Shown: piece after piece, positions 8,238-15,453 of the stretch
How positions within the stretch are numbered: the first letter of the stretch is position 1
How the letters are laid out: each line of letters opens with the position of its first letter
NCBI GenBank assembly: GCA_049287505.1
Contig: JBAQFY010000217.1
Coordinates: 1-17,706 of the forward strand
Source of the DNA: NIOZ-UU13 sp049287505
GTDB taxonomy: Bacteria; Planctomycetota; Phycisphaerae; Sedimentisphaerales; Anaerobacaceae
DNA length: 17,706 nucleotides
Reading direction: 5' to 3'
Program-made: the position numbers and the translations under genes
The notes under the pieces: model-generated
What the model was told of the DNA's origin: nothing
Databases searched by the model: none
The model's input: the letters and a program-made list of their open reading frames with translations, nothing else

Positions 8238-11200
8238 ATGCGGTCAGTCGGGAGGGCCTACTACCATCATTGTAGAAAGGAGCAGACACTCATAAAAAAC
8301 CAGATGCGGCATCGGTGGAGTCTGTTGGCGATGACCTGTGTGGTCGTCTTATGGGCCACGAGGCTTGGTATGGGACTCGTTGTGAGTGAGGTGATGTACC
8401 ACCCGGCCGAGGGGGGAGGAATGTTCGAATTCATTGAGCTGTACAATAACCGGGCCGTTTTCGAAGACCTCACAGGGTATGCATTTACAAACGGCATTGA
8501 ATACATGTTCGAGCCTGGAACTATCGTTGGGCCCAAGGAGTACCTGGTGGTAGCATGCGACCCTGCTGCCCTGGAGGCGGCGTATGAGATTAGTAGCGTG
8601 CATGGTCCTTTCACGGGTCGGCTCGACAACGACGGTGAGCGCATCGAACTGTCCAACGGCAACGGAGAGATTGTCATCTCGTTCCAATACAACGACGGAA
8701 GGCCCTGGCCGGCCTCAGCCGATGGTGCAGGACACTCGCTGATTCTTTCGAAGCTTAGTGGGGACCCAGAGGAGGCGTCAAGCTGGTCGCCCAGCACGTT
8801 TATCGGTGGCACGCCGGGCGGGCCGGATGATGTCCAGGTTGGGCCCGAAAACCCGACGCTGGTAACGCTCGTGGACGTGGGACACTTAGGGCGGTATTTT
8901 AAGGGGACCGAGGAACCATCGCCGGCACGTGGCAAGAAAAACACGACAATCTGGACGCAAATTCAGTTCAACGACGACCCCGGCACGACCGCATGGCTTG
9001 AAGGGCCAAGCGGGTACGGTTACAGCAACGACCCCAGCGAGCTCCAGTTCATCCGGACCCAGCTCAACGACATGAATGGAAACTATATCTCCGTGTACGC
9101 CCGGCTCCGGTTCACTCTTACGGCAGAGCAAATCACCTCATTCTCCCAGTTGCTGGCCGAAGTCCACTATGACGACGGCTTCGTGCTATACCTTAATGGT
9201 ACGCGAGTGGCAGACTCCGGGCAAATCCTTGGCGACCCACCCCCTTTCGACCAAAGCGGGGGCCCGGCTACGGAACCACCGGTCGCCAACGTGGACCTGA
9301 CCGACAGGATAAACCTGCTGGTTCCCGGCACAAACGTCCTGGCTATCCAGGCCCATAATGCGAGTCTCTCCGGCAGCTCGGACTGCATCGCAAGCCCCGT
9401 CCTCCGGGCGATTATGGAGTCCTCTGCCGGTGCTGACGACCCACGTTCACGCGTAGTAATCAACGAACTTCTGGCCAATAGCGATGCGCCTCCGGGCACC
9501 GATTGGCTCGAACTGTACAATCCGGGCCCCACTACGGTAAATCTGAGCAACGTCTATCTTAGCGACGACCGGCAAAACCTGCTTAAATACAAAATCCCGG
9601 AAGGGACCTTGCTGCGGCCAGGCGAATTTTGGACTGTACAAGAAGGCACACCGCCAGATGGGTTTCCCTTTGGGCTGAACTTCTCCGGCGAAACTATTTA
9701 TGTAACAGCAGCCACAAAGGACCAGGTGCCGGAGCCGGTCCGCGTCCTGGACGCGGTGCGTTACGGGTGCACAGAACCGGATGTAACCTTCGGCCGGTTC
9801 CCGGACGGGTCAGACTCTTTCGGCTTTCTAACTTCGGCTACTTTTAAAGGTCCAAACGCCCAGCCGCTGATTAGCAACATCGTAATCAACGAAATAATGT
9901 ACCACCACGGAACTCATGATGAGCGATATGAGTATGTCGAGTTGTACAATCGAGGTACGGAAACTGTCTCGCTGAGCGGGTGGGCCTTCACCGATGGTAT
10001 TAGCTACGAATTCAGCAAGGACACCAAGATGCTGCCTGGCTCGTATCTGGTCGTGGCCAAGGACCCGGACTTCCTCGCAGGCGTGTATGACAATTTGGTT
10101 GTAGGGTCGAATCTGTTTGGGCCATATTCGGGTAGTCTGAACGACCACAGTGAGCGAATCCGTTTGTCATATCCATTAGAGAACTTAAATGAGCAGACCG
10201 GTATTCTTGAAGTCTCAATGGTCACGGCAGACGAGATAACCTATTACGACGGCGGCCGATGGCCGAGCTGGGCCGACGGCCAGGGAGCCAGCCTGGAGCT
10301 GCGCGACCCACGCAGCAACAACGACACGCCTGATGCCTGGGCCGACAGTGACGAGAGCGGCAAGACTACATGGGAGCAATTCTCGTTCACCATCGACGGC
10401 GATGATTCCAGATACACCCACGACCAGGTTACGGTATTCGAGCTTATACTGCTCAACCGGGGCGAGGTGCTCCTCGACGACCTCGAGATGAGAGTGAACA
10501 TCGGCCGCACGAACCGCCTCAGCAACAGCGGCTTTGAGAACGGTAAGTCGGACTGGCGAATACTCGGCAATCACGTTCGGTCGTTCGTGACCACGGCGGA
10601 TAGTTACTCCGGGTCCAGGTCGCTGCACCTGATTGCAACCGGTCATGGTGACCCGGGAGCCAATCGTATCAACCAATCCATTGCAGGTATAACCGCAGAC
10701 ACAGTGACATTCCGCGGTTGGGCCCGATGGCTGCGGGGAAGCCGATTCCTGCTCTTGCGAACAAGTCGGGAACGAGCGCCTGTTCAACCGCCACGACCGG
10801 CACATGCATTTGAACTCTATATGCCGCTGAATTTGGGGACACCCGGTTTGCAGAATACAGCGTTCGTGCCAAACCGCGGGCCTGACATCCTCGAGGTGCA
10901 GCACGCGCCCGTCCTGCCCGCTGCTTCTGAGCCGATTGCCGTAACCGCTCGCGTGGCCGATAACGACGGCGCGGCCCAAGTTACGCTCTACTATCGAACC
11001 GAAGGGGCCGGCAGATTGATAGGCACGCCAATGGTCGACGACGGTTCGGGCAGCGACCTAATTGACGGAGACGGCATCTTCACAGCCACTATCCCCGGTG
11101 CCCCCGGCGGCACAATGCGGGCGTTCTACATCGAGGCCTCCGACGGCTCGGCATCGACACGGTTCCCCACACAGCTGTCCGCAGGACTCCTTACGGAGGA

Positions 11201-12416
11201 ACCATCAGCCGATGTGCCCGACCGAACCTGCCTGGTTCGCGTTGGCGATACGCTGTTGAATACCCAATTCGCGACCTACCGCGTTTGGCTTTCCGATGAC
11301 GTTCTTAACACATTTCGCTCGCGCCCGAATCTCTCGAACGAGCTGATGGACTGCACCTTCGTTTACAACGACACCGAGGTCTTCTACAATTGCGGGATAC
11401 GCTATCGCGGCAGCCCGTTCATCCGAAGCGGCTCCGGCCGAGACCCACGCAATCGCTACGCCTACCGGATAGACTTCAATCCGGACCAGAAATTCCGAAA
11501 TCGTGAGGAGATGAATCTTGACAACACCGAGGGGAGCGACCGCGGCCCACTCCAGGAACGAGCATCGTACTGGTTCTATTCGCAAATGGGACTGCAGTTC
11601 TCGAAACAAGAGTACGTGCGCGTGGTCATCAACGGGAACAGCCACTCCATCTACGAGGACGTCCAGAATATCGACGGCGACTATATTCGTGGGTGGTTTC
11701 CATACGATACCGATGGCTATATTCATAAAATCGACGACTACTTCGAGTACACGGCCGACGGCACGGGATTCACGAACCTCGACGAGGGGCTGAAGTTTGA
11801 CTCCAGACACCCGCTGCTCAAAGAGACCTATCGGTGGGGATTTGAGAAGCGGTCGAATCGTGAGGATGACAACTGGGACCATTTCTTCGACCTTGCCGTT
11901 GCGCTGAACACGCCATCGACCAGCCCGACGTATGAAGAGACCATCGAGTCAGTCATCCATCCCGAACATTTCGCCCGGGTCTTGGCGCTTCGCCACGCAG
12001 TCGGCGACTGGGACAGCTACGGGTACCAGCGCGGAAAGAATAACTATTTCTACTATACCCTGCCTGAGGGCAAATGGTACCTCCTACCCTGGGACATCGA
12101 CTTTACGCTCGGGTCGGGCGATGGGGCCAGTACAAACCTGTTCTCGGTGAACGCCGGGCAGTTTCCGGAGGTCGATCAGTTTATGAAATATCCCAAATAC
12201 CGGCAAATGTACCTAAATGCCTTGGCGGAACTGGTGAACGGCCCGTGGCAGACGTCGTATGGAACGCGAAATCCGCCGACCGCCTTCGACCGGTTCCTCG
12301 ACGCATCCGCCGACGCCTTGATAGCTGAAGGGCTTGGCGACGGTCGAAGAGATGGAATCAAACAGTTCGTCCGCGACCGCCGGGCCTACATCCTCACGCA
12401 AATCCCGAATCGTTGA
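8238..12416 (+). CDS. Exported lamin-tail / CotH-kinase family protein, ~1392 aa
   Basis: Chosen start is ATG 8238, with GAGGAG at 8225-8230 and 7 nt spacing. GTG 8169 has no ribosome site, and ATG 8304 lies 21 nt after AAAGGAG, so both are less likely. Residues ~23-46 hold the signal-peptide core. Domains: lamin-tail (LTD) 1 (~48-170, SEVMYHP...EFIELYN); a jelly-roll-like module (~190-395); LTD 2 (~405-535, VVINELLAN); LTD 3 (~548-705, IVINEIMYH); a carbohydrate-binding-like module (~757-830, SNSGFENG); and a CotH-kinase domain (~997-1392). CotH motifs visible are YRGSPF (1056-1061), YEDVQN (1139-1144), the segment DWDSYGY...KNNYFYY, and LPWDIDFTLG with Trp1285, Asp1286 and Asp1288. Known CotH proteins are atypical protein kinases of spore coats; in planctomycetes their targets are unknown. 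Only 41 bp separate it from the S9 peptidase gene, suggesting co-transcription. Confidence 0.9.
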   Translation: MRSVGRAYYHHCRKEQTLIKNQMRHRWSLLAMTCVVVLWATRLGMGLVVSEVMYHPAEGGGMFEFIELYNNRAVFEDLTGYAFTNGIEYMFEPGTIVGPKEYLVVACDPAALEAAYEISSVHGPFTGRLDNDGERIELSNGNGEIVISFQYNDGRPWPASADGAGHSLILSKLSGDPEEASSWSPSTFIGGTPGGPDDVQVGPENPTLVTLVDVGHLGRYFKGTEEPSPARGKKNTTIWTQIQFNDDPGTTAWLEGPSGYGYSNDPSELQFIRTQLNDMNGNYISVYARLRFTLTAEQITSFSQLLAEVHYDDGFVLYLNGTRVADSGQILGDPPPFDQSGGPATEPPVANVDLTDRINLLVPGTNVLAIQAHNASLSGSSDCIASPVLRAIMESSAGADDPRSRVVINELLANSDAPPGTDWLELYNPGPTTVNLSNVYLSDDRQNLLKYKIPEGTLLRPGEFWTVQEGTPPDGFPFGLNFSGETIYVTAATKDQVPEPVRVLDAVRYGCTEPDVTFGRFPDGSDSFGFLTSATFKGPNAQPLISNIVINEIMYHHGTHDERYEYVELYNRGTETVSLSGWAFTDGISYEFSKDTKMLPGSYLVVAKDPDFLAGVYDNLVVGSNLFGPYSGSLNDHSERIRLSYPLENLNEQTGILEVSMVTADEITYYDGGRWPSWADGQGASLELRDPRSNNDTPDAWADSDESGKTTWEQFSFTIDGDDSRYTHDQVTVFELILLNRGEVLLDDLEMRVNIGRTNRLSNSGFENGKSDWRILGNHVRSFVTTADSYSGSRSLHLIATGHGDPGANRINQSIAGITADTVTFRGWARWLRGSRFLLLRTSRERAPVQPPRPAHAFELYMPLNLGTPGLQNTAFVPNRGPDILEVQHAPVLPAASEPIAVTARVADNDGAAQVTLYYRTEGAGRLIGTPMVDDGSGSDLIDGDGIFTATIPGAPGGTMRAFYIEASDGSASTRFPTQLSAGLLTEEPSADVPDRTCLVRVGDTLLNTQFATYRVWLSDDVLNTFRSRPNLSNELMDCTFVYNDTEVFYNCGIRYRGSPFIRSGSGRDPRNRYAYRIDFNPDQKFRNREEMNLDNTEGSDRGPLQERASYWFYSQMGLQFSKQEYVRVVINGNSHSIYEDVQNIDGDYIRGWFPYDTDGYIHKIDDYFEYTADGTGFTNLDEGLKFDSRHPLLKETYRWGFEKRSNREDDNWDHFFDLAVALNTPSTSPTYEETIESVIHPEHFARVLALRHAVGDWDSYGYQRGKNNYFYYTLPEGKWYLLPWDIDFTLGSGDGASTNLFSVNAGQFPEVDQFMKYPKYRQMYLNALAELVNGPWQTSYGTRNPPTAFDRFLDASADALIAEGLGDGRRDGIKQFVRDRRAYILTQIPNR

Positions 12417-12457
12417 AAAGTTTTTTCTCAATAAAATATAAGAGGTAGATTGAAACT

Positions 12458-15076
12458 ATGAGAGCTCCCTTTTACCCCGACCCCTCTTCGAGGGGCGGGG
12501 TTCAACTAAAAACCGTCATCCAAGCCACCATACTGATGGCATTGTTTATTACTGCTCGAGACGTCCTCGCCCAAGGCACGCGTTCCGACTATGAGCGGGC
12601 ATTAAATCTGCATAAAATCACTGCCAATAAAGTTTTCAAACAGAGTGTTACTCCGCATTGGCTGTCGGATAACGTTCAGTTTTGGTATCGCAACGACCTG
12701 GCAGATGGGGTGCGCGAGTATATCCTCGTGAATGCAGAAACAGGCGTACGCCAAGAAGCGTTTGACCACGAGCGACTTGCCAAGGAGCTTACAGAAGTTA
12801 TCGGGGAAGAAATACAGGCCAATCGGCTTCCAATCGAGAACCTGACATTTGACGAAGAATTGACAGAGCTCAAGTTCAAGAGCCATGACAAATGGTGGAA
12901 ATGCGATTTGCACAGCTACGAGCTGCAGGAGCTGCCAGAAGCCGAACAAGATGTGTCTTCGCTTCCGGCACATACCAGAATACGCCCCAGCATTAGCGGC
13001 GGTAACGAGACTTCGATTACTTTCATCAACCGCACCAACGCGGACGTGCAGGTTTATTGGATTGATTCTGAAGGAGAACGACGTTACTACGCCACAGTCC
13101 GCGCGGACCAGCAGTATCGTCAGCACACTTACGCAAAACACGTTTGGTTAGTAACAGACGAAGGTGGAAAGACCTTAGCTGTGTTTGTTGCCGATGAGGA
13201 AGCAGGAGATGCCGTAATCAATGATACGGGTACTCATGAAGACACGGTTAAAAGAAAACCCACAGCGGTGAAAACACGGGGTGAGTCGCCAGATGGAAAT
13301 TGGTTCGCTTTTGTCAAAGATTATAACCTTTATGTGCGAAAAATTGAGACGGGTGAAGAGATTGCCCTGAGCAGTGACGGAACAGAAGAAAATGCGTATT
13401 CTGAGCGTATTTGGTGGTCGCCTGACTCAGAAAAGTTAGCAGCCGTTCAGATAAGAAAAGGCGAGGACAGAAAGATTCATCTTATCGAATCGGCTCCTAA
13501 GGAACAATTGCAGCCGAAGCTCCATACACTTTCTTACGCCAAACCGGGCGACCGTATCGATATCGCCAATCCGCATTTATTCAACGTGGTCCGGGAAAGT
13601 CACATCCCTATCTCTAATGAGCTTTGCCCCAACCCGTGGAGTATCTCAATGATTCATTGGGCGCCGGATTCAGACCACTTCACTTTCCTCTATAACCAGC
13701 GAGGTCACCAGGTGCTCCGGATTATAAGCGTGAACGCTGCGACGGGCGAGGCACGAATTATCATCAATGAGCAAAGCGAGACCTTCATCGACTATGAAGG
13801 CAAGTATTTCTGTCATCACCTCGACGAGACCAACGAGATTATCTGGATGTCCGAGCGCGACGGCTGGAACCACCTTTACCTTTATGATGCAGAAACCGGT
13901 CAGGTAAAGAATCAGATTACCAAAGGCGAGTGGGTCGTACGCAGCATTGAGCGCATAGACGAGGCCAAAAAGCAAATCTGGTTTCGAGAAGGCGGCATCC
14001 GACCGGGGCAGGATCCTTATTACATACATTTCTGTCGTATAAGCTTCGATGGCTCAGGTCTCGTTGTGCTGACCGAGGGCGATGGCACGCACGAAATCAA
14101 GTTTTCACCGGACCGCCGGTTCTTTCTTGACAAGTGGTCCCGAGTTGATAAGCCTCCAATCATCGAGCTTCGCAATTCTAAAGATGGGAATCTCATCTGC
14201 GAATTGGAATGTGCCGACTGGGGTGCGCTGTTGGAAACGGGCTGGCAACCGCCAGAGCACTTCGTCGAAAAGGGGCGCGACGGTAATACAGATATTTACG
14301 GTATTATCATACGACCAAGCAATTTCGACCCGAACCACAAATACCCAGTCATCGAACAGATTTATGCCGGTCCGCAGGGGGCCTTTGTGCCAAAGTCCTT
14401 CGGACTGCAGGTTCACCAGCACGCTATCGCCGAGCTTGGTTTCATTGTTGTGCAAATTGACGGTATGGGCACTTCGTACCGCTCGAAGGCATTTCACAAT
14501 GTTTGCTGGAAGAATCTCGGAGACTCGGGCTTTCCCGACCGTATTCTCTGGATGAAGGCCGCCGCGGCAAGGTATCCCTACATGGATATTACACGAGTTG
14601 GCATCTACGGCGGCTCTGCCGGTGGGCAGAGCGCCCTGCGTGCACTTTTGGCTTACGGCAATTTTTATAAAGTTGCAGTTGCCGACTGCGGGTGTCACGA
14701 TAACCGAATGGACAAGATTTGGTGGAACGAGCTGTGGATGGGCTGGCCTGTTGGGCCACATTACGAGGAACAATCGAATGTAACACAAGCTCATAAACTA
14801 CAGGGCAAGCTGTTACTCACCGTCGGTGAGCTCGACAAGAACGTGGACCCAGCCTCAACGATGCAGGTAGTGGATGCGCTCATCAAAGCAGATAAAGATT
14901 TCGACCTGCTGGTTGTGCCGGGCCGTGGCCACGGCGTAGGTGAAATTCCCTACGTGAGCCGACGTCGCATGGACTTCTTCGTGCGTCACTTGCTCGGCGT
15001 AGTCCTAAGGACTCCTGTCGGAGAACCACGAAGCCAGCCCCTCCGAGGGGCGGGACGAAGCCAGCCATCCCGATAA
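12458..15076 (+). CDS. Exported S9 peptidase (DPP IV-like) with embedded VHL-beta-like domain, 872 aa
   Basis: The start ATG follows AGAGGT at 12441-12446 (11 nt spacing, rather long). The n-region is unusual: residues 6-16 are encoded by a 31-bp palindromic repeat, before the hydrophobic core (~20-34) and a likely cut after DVLA. A DPP IV-type beta-propeller (~95-600) is interrupted or preceded by a compact VHL-beta-like domain at ~184-245. The alpha/beta-hydrolase S9 domain (~625-845) shows nucleophile Ser720 in YGGSAGG, Asp793 in GELDKNVDPAST and His825 in GRGHGVG, a complete triad. The family releases dipeptides or cleaves after proline; here it should act outside the cytoplasm. The last ~25 residues (from TPVGEPRS) are repeat-derived and the stop codon lies within a degenerate palindrome. 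It probably shares a transcript with the CotH gene. Substrate specificity cannot be read from sequence. Confidence 0.92.
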   Translation: MRAPFYPDPSSRGGVQLKTVIQATILMALFITARDVLAQGTRSDYERALNLHKITANKVFKQSVTPHWLSDNVQFWYRNDLADGVREYILVNAETGVRQEAFDHERLAKELTEVIGEEIQANRLPIENLTFDEELTELKFKSHDKWWKCDLHSYELQELPEAEQDVSSLPAHTRIRPSISGGNETSITFINRTNADVQVYWIDSEGERRYYATVRADQQYRQHTYAKHVWLVTDEGGKTLAVFVADEEAGDAVINDTGTHEDTVKRKPTAVKTRGESPDGNWFAFVKDYNLYVRKIETGEEIALSSDGTEENAYSERIWWSPDSEKLAAVQIRKGEDRKIHLIESAPKEQLQPKLHTLSYAKPGDRIDIANPHLFNVVRESHIPISNELCPNPWSISMIHWAPDSDHFTFLYNQRGHQVLRIISVNAATGEARIIINEQSETFIDYEGKYFCHHLDETNEIIWMSERDGWNHLYLYDAETGQVKNQITKGEWVVRSIERIDEAKKQIWFREGGIRPGQDPYYIHFCRISFDGSGLVVLTEGDGTHEIKFSPDRRFFLDKWSRVDKPPIIELRNSKDGNLICELECADWGALLETGWQPPEHFVEKGRDGNTDIYGIIIRPSNFDPNHKYPVIEQIYAGPQGAFVPKSFGLQVHQHAIAELGFIVVQIDGMGTSYRSKAFHNVCWKNLGDSGFPDRILWMKAAAARYPYMDITRVGIYGGSAGGQSALRALLAYGNFYKVAVADCGCHDNRMDKIWWNELWMGWPVGPHYEEQSNVTQAHKLQGKLLLTVGELDKNVDPASTMQVVDALIKADKDFDLLVVPGRGHGVGEIPYVSRRRMDFFVRHLLGVVLRTPVGEPRSQPLRGAGRSQPSR
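12474..12504. repeat. 31-bp palindromic repeat R1, copy 1, inside the S9 peptidase n-region
   Basis: The stem is ACCCC-GA-CCCCTC, loop TTC, GAGGGG-C-GGGGT, followed by TCA. All 31 bases match the copy at 15503-15533. It is read as PDPSSRGGV in the same frame in both genes and lies directly after the start codon and before the signal-peptide core. Confidence 0.9.
13007..13192 (+). other. VHL-beta-like domain coding segment within the S9 peptidase
   Basis: Residues 184-245 (TSITFINRT... to VFVA) resemble the beta domain of the von Hippel-Lindau protein. From Asn191 to Asp234 the alignment to human VHL Asn78-Asp121 needs no gap. Pocket residues line up: Trp201/W88, Tyr211/Y98, His223/H110, Thr224/S111, Tyr225/Y112, His228/H115, Trp230/W117. 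VHL beta-like domains are known in some bacterial proteins; hydroxyproline binding here is inference. Confidence 0.75.
15028..15066 (+). repeat. Direct repeat around a partial R1 palindrome at the S9 peptidase 3' end
   Basis: ACGAAGCCAGCC occurs at 15028-15039 and 15055-15066, exactly 27 nt (9 codons) apart, and flanks CCCCTCCGAGGGGCGGG (15038-15054), a shorter relative of R1 in another frame. It encodes the repeat-like tail RSQPLRGAGRSQPS. Confidence 0.75.
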
Positions 15077-15086
15077 GTTGGGACAC
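15066..15086. repeat. Degenerate R2 palindrome carrying the S9 peptidase stop codon
   Basis: CATCCCGATAAGTTGGGAC resembles the GTCCCGACAAGTCGGAAC core of the R2 copy at 15465-15502. The TAA stop at 15074-15076 corresponds to CAA in the R2 core, so a C-to-T change in the repeat would have created the stop. Confidence 0.6.
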
Positions 15087-15166
15087 ATCTGATATTTATT
15101 GGACACAAACACTTTGGCGTTTGCCGGAATGGGTCAATCCACCAACATTGCATTAACTCGTTCTTG

Positions 15167-15200
15167 TTCCGCCGATAGGCCCCGACTTGTCGGGGTGGAA
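15167..15200 (-). repeat. Palindromic repeat R2, inverted copy
   Basis: On the minus strand this reads CCCCGACAAGTCGGGGCCTA then TCGGCGGAAC. It aligns with the + strand copy at 15465-15502 with a few transitions. The core CCCCGACTTGTCGGGG is a near-perfect palindrome. Confidence 0.8.
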
Positions 15201-15230
15201 TGCTGAGGGAAATAGAGTTTTTGTTGTCGC

Positions 15231-15258
15231 TTGTCATATTTTTTGAGTATGATATAAT
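15231..15258 (+). promoter_or_regulatory. sigma70-type promoter for the DUF1080-RraA gene
   Basis: TTGTCA (15231-15236), 16-nt AT-rich spacer, TATAAT (15253-15258). The expected transcript starts near 15265, giving a ~190-nt leader that includes both R3 hairpins. This would separate the DUF1080 transcript from the S9 peptidase gene. Confidence 0.6.
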
Positions 15259-15338
15259 TTCGACAAATCGCCTAACTTCCCAATGGCGTGACCAAGCGGT
15301 CAATTCTACTGATTTGGGATACAAACGAGAGCTATCCG

Positions 15339-15370
15339 CCCTCCGTAGCAAGGCTACTGCGGAGGACGGG
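15339..15370 (+). repeat. Palindromic repeat R3, copy 1
   Basis: CCCTCCGTAGCAAGGCTACT then GCGGAGGACGGG. CTCCG and TAG pair with CTA and CGGAG around a short loop, making a hairpin in the leader. A second copy lies 66 bp downstream in the same orientation. Confidence 0.85.
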
Positions 15371-15404
15371 TGTGAGATACAGTTACATAACATCTTAATT
15401 TCCA

Positions 15405-15436
15405 CCCTCCGTAGCAAGGCTACTGCGAAGGACGGG
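15405..15436 (+). repeat. Palindromic repeat R3, copy 2
   Basis: The first 23 bases match copy 1 (15339-15361), followed by one difference (GAAGGACGGG instead of GAGGACGGG with flank change). It ends just before the ribosome-binding site at 15441-15447, so the hairpin could affect translation of the DUF1080 gene. Confidence 0.85.
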
Positions 15437-15453
15437 AACGAAAGGAGCATCTT

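Larger units (their letters stand above)
15077..15453. other. Repeat-rich intergenic region before the DUF1080 gene
   Basis: No gene is supported in these 377 bp. The region holds an inverted R2 copy (15167-15200), a sigma70 promoter (15231-15258), two R3 direct repeats (15339-15370 and 15405-15436) and the ribosome site of the next gene. Long minus-strand reading through 14986-15534 is translated repeat, not a gene. Confidence 0.8.

Noticed and set aside
8193..8262. Resemblance of GGCCGTATGCGG and flanks to group II intron sequences
   Set aside because: There is no reverse-transcriptase ORF and no recognisable domain V hairpin, and the likeness is short and from memory.
10700..10840. Suspected frameshift in the CotH protein around the Arg-rich RFLLLRTSRERAP stretch
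   Set aside because: The frame stays open and the expected LNLGTPG motif follows in the same frame, so no frameshift is needed.
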